Part shown: positions 43,864 to 55,148 of the stretch, piece after piece
Numbering within the stretch: the first letter of the stretch is position 1
Layout: the number at the start of each line of letters is the position of its first letter
Assembly (NCBI RefSeq): GCF_030398385.1
Contig: NZ_JAOAOQ010000003.1
Span: forward strand, 62,001 to 126,000
DNA from: Aquibium sp. ELW1220
GTDB taxonomy: Bacteria; Pseudomonadota; Alphaproteobacteria; Rhizobiales; Rhizobiaceae
DNA length: 64,000 nucleotides
Reading direction: 5' to 3'
Notes under the pieces: model-generated
What the model saw: the letters and a program-made list of their open reading frames with translations, nothing else
Database searches by the model: none
Told to the model about the DNA's origin: nothing
Position numbers and translations under genes: made by a program

Positions 43864-43956
43864 CCGGCACGCGGACGAGGTGCCTCCGTCCGGTCGATGC
43901 GGCGGACGGAGGCTCGATCATCGGCGGCGCGCCGGGTCCGCACGAGGTTCGTATCC

Positions 43957-45879
43957 ATGACATCCATCAAGGCGCCCATGCCGACATCCGCCGCCGCCCC
44001 CGCAGGAACCTCGTTCGGCATCGGCTGGCTGAACCGCGCGGCCCGCTATCTCGGCGGCGCATCGCTTGCCGCCATCATGCTGCTGACGGTCGCGGACGTG
44101 GTGATGCGCAATCTCTTCGCGACGGTGGTGCCGGGCGGGATGGAGCTGGCCGGGCTGCTCATGGTCTTCGTCGCGCTGTCGACGCTTGCCCTCGTCGAGC
44201 AGGAGAAGGGCCATATCCGGGTCGACGTGCTCCTGAACGCCCTGCCCGGCTTCGTGCGCACACCGCTGCTGGCCGGCGGGCTCCTGCTGACGCTGGCGAC
44301 GATCTGCATCACGGCGCTGCAGATCGCCTTCCAGGCGCTCTACCTGCGCAGCAACGGCATCGTGACGGGCGTGCTCGCCATTCCCGAGTGGCCTTTCGCG
44401 GCGGCGGCGGCTGTCTTCATGGCGCTGTTTGCGCTGGCCCTCCTCGTCAACCTGATCGCGGTGATCGGAGAGGTCGTGGAAATACGGGACGGTCGCTCGC
44501 TTGCGATCCTGGCTTTGTGGACCGCCGTGGCGCTCGCGATCGTCTGGTTCGCGCTCAGGCCGGGCGACCTCCCGTTCGAGCTTCCGCGCGAAATGCGCGG
44601 CGCGGGCAGCATCGCGCTGTGCTTCGTCCTGATCTTCCTTGGGGTGCACATCGCCGCCGCCATGGCGATCACCGCCCTCCTCGGCATCAGCATGCTGATC
44701 AGTCCGGGCGCGAGCCTGACCAGCCTCGGCACGACCACCCTCGACGTGGTCGCAGACCAGACCTGGAGCGCGGTGCCGCTGTTCACCTGGATGGGGCTGA
44801 TCGTGGTGGCCTGCGGCTTCGCCGAAAGCCTCTACCGGGCAGCCTACCGGTGGATCGGGCATCTTCCGGGCGGACTGGCCTCGGCCAGCACGGTGGCCAG
44901 CGCCGGCCTGTCCTCGATCGTCGGCGACACGCTCTCCGGCGTCTACTCGATGGGCTCGATCGCGCTGCCGCAGATGCGGGCCTACGGCTACGACATGAAG
45001 CTCGCCGCCGCCTCCATCGCCTGCGCGGCCACGATCGGCGTGATGATTCCGCCCTCGATCGCCTTCATCGTCTACGGCATGATCACCGAGGTCTCGATCG
45101 GCAAGCTGTTCGTCGCGGGCATCCTGCCCGGCATCCTCTTCGCCTTCATCCTGATCGCGATGATCACCGTCCGGGCGATGATCGACCCGGCGCTCGCCCC
45201 GCGCGGCGAAAGGAGCAGCTGGCGCGAGCGGCTGGCCTCGACCGTCGAGATCTGGCCGATCCTCGCGCTGATCCTGCTGGTGCTCGGCGGGCTCTATGGC
45301 GGGCTGGTGACGCCCAACGAGGCGGGCGGGCTCGGCGTCGGCGGGGCGCTGGTGATCGCCGCGCTGACCGGCCGGCTGTCGCGCGGGTCGCTCTGGCGGT
45401 CGATCGAGATGACGCTTCGCCTGTCGACGGCCATCATCATCATCTTCATGTTCGCGACCGTGTTCAGCCGGTTCATCACGATCAGCGGGCTGACCAGCCA
45501 GCTCGCCGACCTGATCGCCGGAATGCAGCTCGGGAAGTACCAGCTGCTCGCGGCGATCATCGCCTTCTACGTCGTCATCGGCATGTTCATGAACGCGCTG
45601 CCCGCACTCGTGCTCACCGTGCCGCTGTTCTTTCCTCTGGCGATGAACGCAGGCTTCGACCCGATCTGGTTCGGCGTGATCTGCGTGATCATGGTCGAGC
45701 TCGGGGTCGTGACGCCGCCGATCGGCGTCAACGTCTTCGCGATCGCGTCGCTGACGAAGGACGTGACGATGTACGAGATCTTCCGCGGCGTCTTCCCGTT
45801 CTGGTTCGCGTTCCTCGGCCTCGTCCTGCTGATCACCGTGTTTCCGCAGATCGTGCTCTTCCTGCCCTCGCTGATGTGA
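43957..45879 (+). CDS. TRAP transporter fused DctQM permease
   Basis: 640 residues. The N-terminal quarter is DctQ-like (LAAIMLLTVADVVMRNLFAT, ALVEQEKGHIRVDVLLNALP). The rest is DctM-like (GVHIAAAMAITALLGISMLI, SASTVASAGLSSIVGDTLSG, PPSIAFIVYGMITEVSIGKL, VTPNEAGGLGVGGALV). The fusion is known in the family. It transports the DctP ligand with sodium or proton flow. The ATG at 43,957 is preferred; the longer frame to 43,897 has no membrane sequence. Confidence 0.9.
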   Translation: MTSIKAPMPTSAAAPAGTSFGIGWLNRAARYLGGASLAAIMLLTVADVVMRNLFATVVPGGMELAGLLMVFVALSTLALVEQEKGHIRVDVLLNALPGFVRTPLLAGGLLLTLATICITALQIAFQALYLRSNGIVTGVLAIPEWPFAAAAAVFMALFALALLVNLIAVIGEVVEIRDGRSLAILALWTAVALAIVWFALRPGDLPFELPREMRGAGSIALCFVLIFLGVHIAAAMAITALLGISMLISPGASLTSLGTTTLDVVADQTWSAVPLFTWMGLIVVACGFAESLYRAAYRWIGHLPGGLASASTVASAGLSSIVGDTLSGVYSMGSIALPQMRAYGYDMKLAAASIACAATIGVMIPPSIAFIVYGMITEVSIGKLFVAGILPGILFAFILIAMITVRAMIDPALAPRGERSSWRERLASTVEIWPILALILLVLGGLYGGLVTPNEAGGLGVGGALVIAALTGRLSRGSLWRSIEMTLRLSTAIIIIFMFATVFSRFITISGLTSQLADLIAGMQLGKYQLLAAIIAFYVVIGMFMNALPALVLTVPLFFPLAMNAGFDPIWFGVICVIMVELGVVTPPIGVNVFAIASLTKDVTMYEIFRGVFPFWFAFLGLVLLITVFPQIVLFLPSLM

Positions 45880-45916
45880 CGGAGGATCGACGATGCAGCC
45901 GCAGCGCCGGGCGGGC

Positions 45917-46714
45917 TCAGGCTTCCGGGATACCGCCGAGTTCGAGCAGGCGGGTGCGGTCGTCGAGGTCGATGTTGATGTCGAAGACGACGCCGTCGGT
46001 GCGGTAGACGAGCTGCGCGAGGCAGATCACCTCGCCGGCAGCATTGAGGAAGAGGCGCCTGACGCGCATGACCGGCTCGTTCACCTGGATGTCGAGTTCG
46101 GCGGCGTCCTGCGGCATGGCGGAGACGACGCGCAGCGTCTGCCGCACCCGCGCCAGGCCCACGTCCTTGGCGTCGTAAAGCAGGTTGGAGATGAGTTCGG
46201 TGCCCCAGAGGCGGGCCGGGATCAGGTCGTAGACCCGGTCGGCGACGAGGTATTCGCCGACGATGAAAGGCCTGCCCGTCCGCTCGAAGATCCGCTTCAT
46301 GTAGCGGTAGGGGCCGCACGGCTTCCCTTCCTCGGGGAGGATGCGCAGCTCGGCCGCCGCGGGCCGGCTCTCGACGACGCGGAAGCTCAGCGCCGCGCCG
46401 CGATTCCCCGGCGAACGGATGAGGCCGTAGGGAACGGACACCGCAGCGTCCGGCCTCGCGGTGACGAAAGTGCCGCGGCCCCGCTCGGCGCTGATCAGGC
46501 CTTCCTTCTCCAGGCCCGACAGGGCGTGGCGAACGGTCATCGGCGAGACACCGAAGGTTGCCACGAAGTGCTTCAGTGTCGGCAGCCGGTCGCCGACCCG
46601 CCACGTCTCGTCGGCGATGCGGCGCCGGATGATCGCGGCAAGCTGGACGTAGTAAGGCGTCCCGTCTTCGCGGAGCATCTGCTTTTCTGCGGTCACGCTC
46701 GGCAAGGCGTCCAT
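45917..46714 (-). CDS. GntR-family regulator with UTRA domain (HutC type)
   Basis: 265 residues. The HTH reads YYVQLAAIIRRRIADETWRV, GDRLPTLKHFVATFGVSPMT and VRHALSGLEKEGLISAERGR. The UTRA ligand domain has RYMKRIFERTGRPFIVGEYL and PVMRVRRLFLNAAGEVICLA. It faces away from the ABC operon across 204 bases that contain palindromes and AT-rich sequence, so it likely controls that operon. It converges with the DctQM gene. Confidence 0.92.
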   Translation of the reverse strand: MDALPSVTAEKQMLREDGTPYYVQLAAIIRRRIADETWRVGDRLPTLKHFVATFGVSPMTVRHALSGLEKEGLISAERGRGTFVTARPDAAVSVPYGLIRSPGNRGAALSFRVVESRPAAAELRILPEEGKPCGPYRYMKRIFERTGRPFIVGEYLVADRVYDLIPARLWGTELISNLLYDAKDVGLARVRQTLRVVSAMPQDAAELDIQVNEPVMRVRRLFLNAAGEVICLAQLVYRTDGVVFDINIDLDDRTRLLELGGIPEA

Positions 46715-46807
46715 CCTTCAAGCATCTTCCCGCTGCCTCGTTACGCACCGGCGCGGGCCGAAACAATCGTCGCGCCCGAAGAAGCCGACGAAAAACGGTT
46801 GAGTCAA

Positions 46808-46821
46808 ATCACCAAAGTGAT
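46808..46821. promoter_or_regulatory. Palindrome in the GntR/ABC intergenic region
   Basis: atcac-caaa-gtgat is a perfect inverted repeat with 5-base arms. A second pair, taat/atta, lies at 46,821-46,833, and another atcac follows at 46,838-46,842. This AT-rich patch is the best operator and promoter candidate between the two genes. Confidence 0.45.
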
Positions 46822-46918
46822 AATGTGCTATTATTAAATCACAATCGAGACAAGGGCTCGATGTGAGGTTGGACCGGCGCCGCCGTCTGCGGCGTCTCAC
46901 AGGCTGGGAGGGCCGACG

Positions 46919-48436
46919 ATGAGAAGCTGGATCACGGGATCGACGATCGCTGTCGCAATGGCGCTGGGCTTGGCCGCAAGCCCTGCTTTGTCGCAGGGAA
47001 GCGGCACGTTCAAGTATGCCGAGCAGGTGAAGCTCATCACCATGGACCCGCAGAAGCAGAGCGGCAGCGGCGTTCCCTTCCTCCGTCCCGCCTACGAGTC
47101 CCTTTTCGAGAAAGGCCCCAACGGCGAGAACCTGCCGTTGCTGGCGACGGACTATGCGGTCGACGGTCTCGACGTGACGATCACGCTGCGCCAGGGCGTC
47201 AGCTTCACGAACGGCGAGCCCTTCAATGCCGACGCGGCTGCGAAGAACATCAACCGCGGCGTCGAGATCGGCATCGTCGAGGGCCTGAAGACGGTGGAAA
47301 GCGCCTCCGCGGCGGACGAATACACGCTGATAATCAGGCTGAAGGAGTTCGACCCGGCGATCATCTCGACGCTCTGCTACACCGGCGGCATGATGATCGC
47401 GCCGGCGGCGATGGCCGACCCGGCGCTCGACCGCAATCCGGTCGGCACCGGCCCCTATGTCCACATCAAGACCGAGTCGCGCGAGGGCGAGGTGCAGGTC
47501 TACACGCCGAACCCGACCTACTGGGACAAGGACAAGATCGGCCTCGCCCGCTACGAGGTCTGGGAAATCCCGGACGACACGGCGCGCCTGAACGCGCTCA
47601 AGACCGGCCAGATCGATGCCGGCAACTGGCTGTCCAACCCCCAGGCCGCCATCATCGACCGCACGCCCGACCTGAAGCTGATCCGCAACAATGGCGGTCT
47701 CAACTACCACGTCATCATCTCCGACCGGGAAGGCACCGTCGTTCCCGCCTTCGCCGATCCGCTGGTGCGCAAGGCGATGGCGCTGTCGATCGACCGCGAA
47801 GGCTTCAACAAGGCGATCCAGTTCGGGCTGGCGGCGAAGTCGTTCCAGCCCTACGGCAAGGGCGACTGGGCCTACGATCCGGCCCTCGAAGGCGTCTACG
47901 ACTACGATCTCGACAAGGCGCGCGACCTGATGGCGCAGTCGAAGTTCCCCGATGGCTTCAGCTTCGACATGCCGTCGATCCCGGTCTACCAGTCGCGTCT
48001 CGAGGCGCTCGCCGGCTTCTTCAAGGAGATCGGGATCACCATGAACATAGCGCCGCAGGAGCCGGGCACGCTGGCCCGCGTCAGCCGCACAACGGCCTAT
48101 CCGGCGACGAACCTCGTGTGGAACACCATCACCGACCCGAAATTCCTGGCGCTGCGCTACGTCTACGACGACGCCAACTACAACCCGTTCAAGGCCAAGC
48201 CGAGCGAGACGCTGCTGGCGCTCGCTGAGGAGGGTCTGACGTCGGTGGAAACCGAGGTGCGGGCACCCGTCTACAGGAAGATGGCGGAGCAGCTGGCGGA
48301 AGAGGCGTTCCTGATCTTCGTCACCAATGCGCCGATCCTGATCGGCACCAGTGAAAAGACGGCGAACAATCCGACGGTCGTCTATCGCTACGGCGAGGAT
48401 TCGGTCAACCTGCGCGGCCTGAAGGCCAACGACTGA
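46919..48436 (+). CDS. ABC transporter solute-binding protein, family 5 (peptide/opine/nickel type)
   Basis: 505 residues. The signal peptide ends near SPALSQ|GS. YAEQVKLITMDPQKQSGSGV and VTITLRQGVSFTNGEPFNAD are family 5 features. RNPVGTGPYVHIKTESREGE and FADPLVRKAMALSIDREGFN are the hinge and lobe II. It delivers a peptide-like or opine-like ligand to the permeases that follow. It is the first gene of a five-gene operon. Confidence 0.92.
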   Translation: MRSWITGSTIAVAMALGLAASPALSQGSGTFKYAEQVKLITMDPQKQSGSGVPFLRPAYESLFEKGPNGENLPLLATDYAVDGLDVTITLRQGVSFTNGEPFNADAAAKNINRGVEIGIVEGLKTVESASAADEYTLIIRLKEFDPAIISTLCYTGGMMIAPAAMADPALDRNPVGTGPYVHIKTESREGEVQVYTPNPTYWDKDKIGLARYEVWEIPDDTARLNALKTGQIDAGNWLSNPQAAIIDRTPDLKLIRNNGGLNYHVIISDREGTVVPAFADPLVRKAMALSIDREGFNKAIQFGLAAKSFQPYGKGDWAYDPALEGVYDYDLDKARDLMAQSKFPDGFSFDMPSIPVYQSRLEALAGFFKEIGITMNIAPQEPGTLARVSRTTAYPATNLVWNTITDPKFLALRYVYDDANYNPFKAKPSETLLALAEEGLTSVETEVRAPVYRKMAEQLAEEAFLIFVTNAPILIGTSEKTANNPTVVYRYGEDSVNLRGLKAND

Positions 48437-48443
48437 CGGTCCC

Positions 48444-49388
48444 ATGCTCAGGCTCATCGTCCAGCGCCTTCTGGCGCTGATACCCCTGCTGTTCATCGTC
48501 TCGGTGATGACGTTCTCGTTCACGTCGCTGCTGCCGAGCGATCCCGTCGACCTGATCCTCGGCGAGACGGGGACGCAGGAGCAGCACGAGATGCTGCGCG
48601 AGCGGATGGGGCTCAACGAGCCCATCGTCGTCCGCTACGTGCAGTGGCTCGGGCGGGCGGTGCAGGGCGACCTCGGCACCTCCTTCTTCAACAGCGTGAG
48701 CGTGTCGACGGCCCTGATGCAGCGGCTGCCGGTCACGCTCTCGCTGACGCTCGTGTCGGCGCTGATCGCCGTCGTCGTGGGCGTGGCGGCAGGGATCGCG
48801 GCGGCGCTGCGCCCGCGCTCCCTCATCGACCGGCTCGCCACCGTCGGCGCGACGTTCGGCCAGGCGATCCCGAACTTCTGGTTCGGACTGCTTCTCGTCG
48901 CGATCTTCGCGGTGAACCTGCGCTGGTTTCCCGCCACCGGCTTCTCGCCGCTTTCGGCATCGCCCGTGGACTGGCTGCGCAGCGTCACCCTGCCGGCCAT
49001 CGCGCTCGGGCTCTCGTCCAGCGCGGCCATCGCCCGCCAGGTCCGCTCGGCCATGGTTGGCGTGCTGCAGCAGGACTACATCCGCGCCGCCCGGGCGCAG
49101 GGCCTGTCGTCGCGCCGCGTCATCCTCAAGCATGCGCTGACCAATGCCATGGTGCCGGTCGTTGCCGTGCTGTCGTTCCAGATCACCGTCCTGCTCGGCG
49201 GCGCGCTGATCGTCGAACAGGTCTTCGCCATCAACGGGCTCGGCACGCTCGCCATCGGCGCCGTGCGTCAGCAGGACATTCCGATGATCCAGGGGCTCGT
49301 CCTCGTCATGGTGGGCCTGGTCGTGGTCGTGCAGCTGGCCACCGACGTGATCTACGGCCTGCTCAACCCCAAGGCGCGCCCGTCATGA
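48444..49388 (+). CDS. ABC transporter permease, DppB type
   Basis: 314 residues. MLRLIVQRLLALIPLLFIVS and SLLPSDPVDLILGETGTQEQ are typical of DppB/OppB. RMGLNEPIVVRYVQWLGRAV follows. The coupling loop is DYIRAARAQGLSSRRVILKH. It forms the membrane channel with the permease part of the next protein. The stop overlaps the next start as ATGA. Confidence 0.93.
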   Translation: MLRLIVQRLLALIPLLFIVSVMTFSFTSLLPSDPVDLILGETGTQEQHEMLRERMGLNEPIVVRYVQWLGRAVQGDLGTSFFNSVSVSTALMQRLPVTLSLTLVSALIAVVVGVAAGIAAALRPRSLIDRLATVGATFGQAIPNFWFGLLLVAIFAVNLRWFPATGFSPLSASPVDWLRSVTLPAIALGLSSSAAIARQVRSAMVGVLQQDYIRAARAQGLSSRRVILKHALTNAMVPVVAVLSFQITVLLGGALIVEQVFAINGLGTLAIGAVRQQDIPMIQGLVLVMVGLVVVVQLATDVIYGLLNPKARPS

Positions 49389-51312
49389 AGACAGTTCCGA
49401 GCGACGGGCCGGCCGCGGCACCGAGCCGCAGGCGCCGCGGGGCGAGCGGATCGGCCGCGATCGTGGTCGTGGCGGGCGCCATCCTGGCGCTGCTGGTCTT
49501 CCTCGCGCTCTTCGCCGATCTCGTCTCGCCCTACGACCCGCTGCGGCAGAACCTGATCGCCTCGCTGCAATGGCCCTCGGCCGCCCACTGGCTGGGAACC
49601 GACGATCTCGGCCGGGACGTGCTGTCGCGCCTGATCCACGGCTGCCGCATCGCCGTCATCGCCGCCGGCGAGGCCACGACCATCGCCATTCTCATCGGCG
49701 TGCCGATCGGCCTGTTCATCGGCTATCGCGGCGGCTGGTGGGACTGGGTGGTGATGCGGGTCGTCGAGGCGGTGGTGTCGATACCCGGGATCATGGTCGC
49801 CATCGTCATCCTCGCTCTGCTCGGCACGGGGCTGCACAAGGCGATGATCGCGCTCGGCATCCTGTTCTCCACCTCGTTCCTCAGGCTGGCGCGCGGCGTC
49901 GTGCTGGCCGAGCGGGAGGAAGTCTATGTCCGCTCGGCGCGCGTCGTCGGCGCCTCCGGCGGCCGCATCCTGCTGGGCCACATCCTGCCCAACATCGCGC
50001 CGCCACTCATCGTCCAGACGACGCTGACCGTCGGCGCCGTGCTCCTGGCCGAGGCGGGGCTGAGCTTCATCGGCCTCGGCGTGCAGCCGCCGGACGCGAG
50101 CTGGGGCACCATGCTCAGCACGGCTGCGGCCTTCATGGACCTGCACTGGTTCCTCGCCATCCCGCCCGGCATCGCCATCATCCTGACGGTCCTGTCGATC
50201 AACCTGATCGGGGACGTGATCCGCGACGGGGTCGGACGGGGCATCACGGTCGCTGCGCGGCAGGACGCGCCCGTCGCGTCCTTCGCGGCGCTCGCGGACG
50301 TCGCACCCTCCGCCGCCGCCCTGCCGCCGCCCCGCCCCGACGAGGTGCTGCGCGTCGAGGGTCTGCGGGTGACGGTCTCCACCGCGGACGGCGGCGAACT
50401 GCCGCTGATCTCCGACCTGTCGCTGTCGATCTCGAAGGGCGAGACCCTCGGCCTCGTCGGCGAATCCGGCAGCGGCAAGACGCTGACCGGCCTCGCGATC
50501 CTTGGGCTGACCAGCGTGGCGCTGCGGACGACGCACGGCTCGATCGTGCTCAACGGCCGCGACCTGCGGACGCTGCCGCGGCGCCGGATCGAGGAGGTCC
50601 GCGGCAACGAGGTCGCGATGGTGTTCCAGGACCCGACGACCAGCCTCAACCCCGCCTTCACCGTCGGCAGCCAGATCGCCGAGGTGTTGCGGGCCAAGCA
50701 CGGCCTGTCGAAATCCGCGGCCTGGGCGCGCACGGTCGAACTGATCGACCGCGTCGGCATCCCGCGCCCCGGCGAGCGCGCCCGCGCCTTCCCGCACGAA
50801 CTGTCCGGCGGCATGGCGCAGCGCATCGCGATCGCGCGCGCGCTGAGCTGCAACCCGTCGCTGCTGATCGCCGACGAGCCGACGACGGCGCTGGACGTCA
50901 CCGTGCAACAGGAGATCCTCGACCTGTTCCGCGACCTGCAGGCGGAGTTCGGCATGGCGATCCTGTTCGTCACGCACGACCTCGCGGTGGCCGCGGACAT
51001 CTGCGACCGGATCAGCGTCATGTATGCCGGCGAGATGGTGGAGATGGCCGAGGTGGACGCCCTGTTTGCCCGCCCGCGCCATCCCTATACGCGTGGCCTG
51101 CTTTCGGCGATGCCACATGCCTCCGACCGCAAGCCGCCGCTGCCGACGATCCGGGGCAGCGTCCCCCGGCCGGGCACCTGGCCCGCCGGCTGCCGCTTCT
51201 CCAACCGCTGCGATTTCAAGGTCGCGGCCTGCGAACGGCGGATCCCGCTGACCGGAACGGACCGCCTGGTGCGCTGCATCCGGGCCGACGAACTGGTTCT
51301 GGAGGCGGCACA

Positions 51313-51316
<4 letters not shown>
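49385..51316 (+). CDS. Fused ABC permease (DppC type) and ATPase (DppD type)
   Basis: 643 residues in one frame. The first ~295 residues are a DppC-like permease: a helix at about 25-45, SAAHWLGTDDLGRDVLSRLI, and a coupling loop VYVRSARVVGASGGRILLGH. A Pro/Ala linker leads to an ATPase with Walker A GLVGESGSGKT, signature HELSGGMAQRIAIARAL, Walker B LLIADEPTTALD and a switch His (VTHDL). The C-terminal oligopeptide motif RFSNRCDFKVAACERRIPLT has three cysteines. Fusion of these two subunits occurs in some peptide transporters. Confidence 0.93.
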
Positions 51317-52331
<1,015 letters not shown>

Positions 52332-52335
<4 letters not shown>

Positions 52336-53288
52336 CGTCCCTGCCCTGCGCGTCTGTCGTCGAGGCGGGCGGCATCCAGGAGGCGCAGGACGTGCTGGCC
52401 GACGATCCGGCCATCGGCGAGGGCCTGACGTGCCGCTGGCCTTCGGAGGTCGAGCCGCGCGGCTTGGTGGTGTTCTGCCACGGCCTGGGGTCGAGCGGGC
52501 GCGGCTACCGCGACCTTTCGCGGCACTGGGCCCGATGCGGGTATCTGGTCCTCCAGCCGACCTTTTCCGACGCGATCGGCCGGGTGGCCGCAAAGGAGCC
52601 CGAACTTGGGCTCGATCCGCAAGCCGACCTCTCCGGCTGGCTGCAGATGCCTGCTGCCCGCGCACGCATGTTCGAGATCCTGCATGCGCCGGAGCACTGG
52701 CTGGAGCGGGTCGCCACCGTCGGCCGCGTGATGGACAGGCTGGACGCGGTGCTGCAGGCGACCTGCGGCCGGCCGGACCGGCCATTGCCGTCTGCCATCG
52801 CCGGCCATTCCTTCGGCGCCTATACCGCCCAGCTTCTCGCTGGCGCAGAGATCGACCTGCCGGACGGACAGCCGCACCGGTTCCGCGACGACCGGTTCGG
52901 CGCCGCGATGCTGCTCAGCGCGCAGGGCCGCGACCAGCAGGGCCTGCGCGACGGCTCGTGGGACGCGATGGACGGACCTGTCCTGACCGTCACGGGCACG
53001 CTCGACCGCGGCGCGAAAGGCGGCGACTGGCACTGGAAGTCGGAGCCCTTCGACCTCGCCCCGCCCGGCGGGAAGTATCTTGCCGTGCTGCAGGACGGCG
53101 ACCATCATCTGGGCGGCTTCGGCGACAGCGGCGCCTACCCGCAGGTCGCCACCCAGCAGGAGGCCGTGCGGCTGCTGACGACCGCCTTCCTCGACGCTCA
53201 CGTGACGGGCGTGCCGGCAGCGCTGGGCTGGCTGGGAGCGGTGGAGGCGAACGTCGCGGGCTGCCCACTGCTTTTCAGGCGGAAGTAG
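52332..53288 (+). CDS. Alpha/beta hydrolase coupled to a peptide ABC transporter
   Basis: 318 residues. GLVVFCHGLGSSGRGYRDLS, IAGHSFGAYTAQLLAG with the Ser nucleophile, and LQDGDHHLGGFG with the His. Asp is likely in VTGTLDRGAKGG. The arrangement copies the TetR-linked hydrolase at 37,265-38,209, and both carry a similar LVLQPT-type strand after the first helix. It overlaps the transporter ATPase by ATGA, so import and hydrolysis of the same compound are probably linked. Confidence 0.85.
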
Positions 53289-53317
53289 CGGACCGGAGAC
53301 CGCTTTGGCGCTGGGGC

Positions 53318-54433
53318 TCACTCCAGCGCTGTGACGCGCGGCGCGGCGTGGGCGGGATTGCCGCCGTCGAAGGTCACCGACTTGACGACGGTATAGACCT
53401 CCCTGCCGGCGGCGAGATCGAGCGCATGGATCGAGCGGCGGGTGATGCGGGCGAGCAGGCGGTCGGTGCCGCATCTCAGCGTCACCAGCGCGTCGGCCCC
53501 CTCGCCCGATGTCACGTGCTCGACGCGCGCTGCCAGCACGTTGAGCGCGCTGATGCCCACGGGCGCCTGCGTCATGATCATGACGTCGCGGGCCCGGATG
53601 CGGGCGCGGACCTTGGTGCCGACCGGCCGGTCGATGCGTGGCAGGCGCCATTCGCCGGCCGACGAGCGCAGCACGGTCAGGCCGAACGCGTCGTCCTGGG
53701 ACGCGATTTCCAGGTCCACCAGCGCGCCCGTCTCGTCGCGCTCGCCCGTCGGCAGCGCGTCCGGCCGCGACAGCACCTCGGCGGCCGGACCCGCGGCGCG
53801 CACGCGGCCGCCGGACAGGACGACCACGTCGGTCGCCAGCCGCGAGACCTCGGCGATCGAATGGCTGACATAGACGACGGGAATCCGCGTTTCATCGCGC
53901 AGCCGCTCGATATAGGGCAGGATCTCGCCCTTGCGCGCATCGTCGAGCGAGGCGAGCGGCTCGTCCATGAGGATGAGCAGCGGACTGGCGATCAGCGCGC
54001 GGCCGATGGCGACGCGCTGCTTCTCGCCCCCCGACAGGTGGCCCGGACGGCGGTCGAGCAGGTGGCCGATGCCCAGCAGGTCGACCACCCCGGCCTCATC
54101 GGCATAGCGCTCGCCGGGCGGCGTGAAGAAGCGGCCGTAGCGCAGGTTCTGGCCGACCGTCAGGTGCGGGAACAGCCGCGCGTCCTGGAACACGTAGCCG
54201 ATGCGCCGGCGGTGTGCGGGCACGACGATACCGGCCGCCGTATCGACGAGGACGCGGCCGTCGATGGCGATGCGGCCTTCGGCCGGTCGGAGGAGACCGG
54301 CGACGAGGTTGACCAGCGTCGTCTTTCCCGATCCCGACGTGCCGAAGAGCGCCGTCAGGCGGCCGCCGCTCTCGAAGGCTGCTTCGAGGTCGAAGGCACC
54401 CTGCCGGTGGCGGATGTCGACGGACAGCGTCAT
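53318..54433 (-). CDS. modC: Molybdate ABC transporter ATPase
   Basis: 371 residues. Walker A is LFGTSGSGKTTLV, Walker B is LLILMDEPLASLD, and the signature is GHLSGGEKQRVAIGRAL. The C-terminal molbindin domain reads TKVRARIRARDVMIMTQAPV and SALNVLAARVEHVTSGEGAD. It powers molybdate import through ModB. The start overlaps the modB stop as ATGA. Confidence 0.95.
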   Translation of the reverse strand: MTLSVDIRHRQGAFDLEAAFESGGRLTALFGTSGSGKTTLVNLVAGLLRPAEGRIAIDGRVLVDTAAGIVVPAHRRRIGYVFQDARLFPHLTVGQNLRYGRFFTPPGERYADEAGVVDLLGIGHLLDRRPGHLSGGEKQRVAIGRALIASPLLILMDEPLASLDDARKGEILPYIERLRDETRIPVVYVSHSIAEVSRLATDVVVLSGGRVRAAGPAAEVLSRPDALPTGERDETGALVDLEIASQDDAFGLTVLRSSAGEWRLPRIDRPVGTKVRARIRARDVMIMTQAPVGISALNVLAARVEHVTSGEGADALVTLRCGTDRLLARITRRSIHALDLAAGREVYTVVKSVTFDGGNPAHAAPRVTALE

Positions 54434-55131
54434 TCGATGTCCATCCGCCGGCTGATGCGCCGCGCCAGCACTTCGGACGCGACCAGCGCCGCCATGGCGA
54501 TGGCGATCGAGACGAGGGTGAGCCGGAGCGCGCCGACGTCGCCGCCGGGGACCTGCGTGAAGGTGTAGATCGCCGAGGGCAGCGTCTGCGTCTCGCCCGG
54601 GATGTTGGAGACGAAGGTAATGGTCGCGCCGAACTCGCCCATCGCCTTGGCGAAGGCGAGGATCATGCCCGCGACGATGCCGGGCAGGATCAGCGGCAGG
54701 GTGATGGTGGCGAAGACCCAGGCCGGATGGGCGCCGAGCGTGCCGGCCGCGGCCTCCAGCCTGCGGTCGACCGCCTCGATCGACAGCCTTATCGCCCGAA
54801 CCATCAGCGGAAAGGCCATCACGGCGCAGGCGAGCGCCGCCCCCGTCCAGCGGAACGAGAAGACGATGCCGCAGCAGCTTTCGAGGAACGCGCCTGCGGG
54901 GCCTCGCCGGCCGAAGGTCAAAAGCAGCAGGTAGCCGGTGACGACCGGCGGCAGGATCAGAGGCAGGTGGACGATGCCGTTCAGGATCGACTTGCCCCAG
55001 AACGATTTGCGCGCCAGCACCCAGGCGACGAGGATGCCGAGCGGCAGCGAGGCGATCGTGGCCCAGAGCGACACGCGCAGCGACAGCCGGACGGCGTTCC
55101 ATTCGTCGGGACCGAGCTCCAGCCACCCCAT
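54430..55131 (-). CDS. modB: Molybdate ABC transporter permease
   Basis: 233 residues. The helices include ATIASLPLGILVAWVLARKS and GIVHLPLILPPVVTGYLLLL, with the coupling loop RLEAAAGTLGAHPAWVFATI. It forms the channel of ModABC. It is coupled to modC and follows modA by 17 bases. Confidence 0.94.
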   Translation of the reverse strand: MGWLELGPDEWNAVRLSLRVSLWATIASLPLGILVAWVLARKSFWGKSILNGIVHLPLILPPVVTGYLLLLTFGRRGPAGAFLESCCGIVFSFRWTGAALACAVMAFPLMVRAIRLSIEAVDRRLEAAAGTLGAHPAWVFATITLPLILPGIVAGMILAFAKAMGEFGATITFVSNIPGETQTLPSAIYTFTQVPGGDVGALRLTLVSIAIAMAALVASEVLARRISRRMDIE

Positions 55132-55148
55132 GCGTCAGGCCATCCGGA

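Noticed and set aside
43482-46007. Long forward frame overlapping both TRAP genes
   Set aside because: An out-of-frame shadow with no recognisable domain; the true genes in the other frames have clear motifs.
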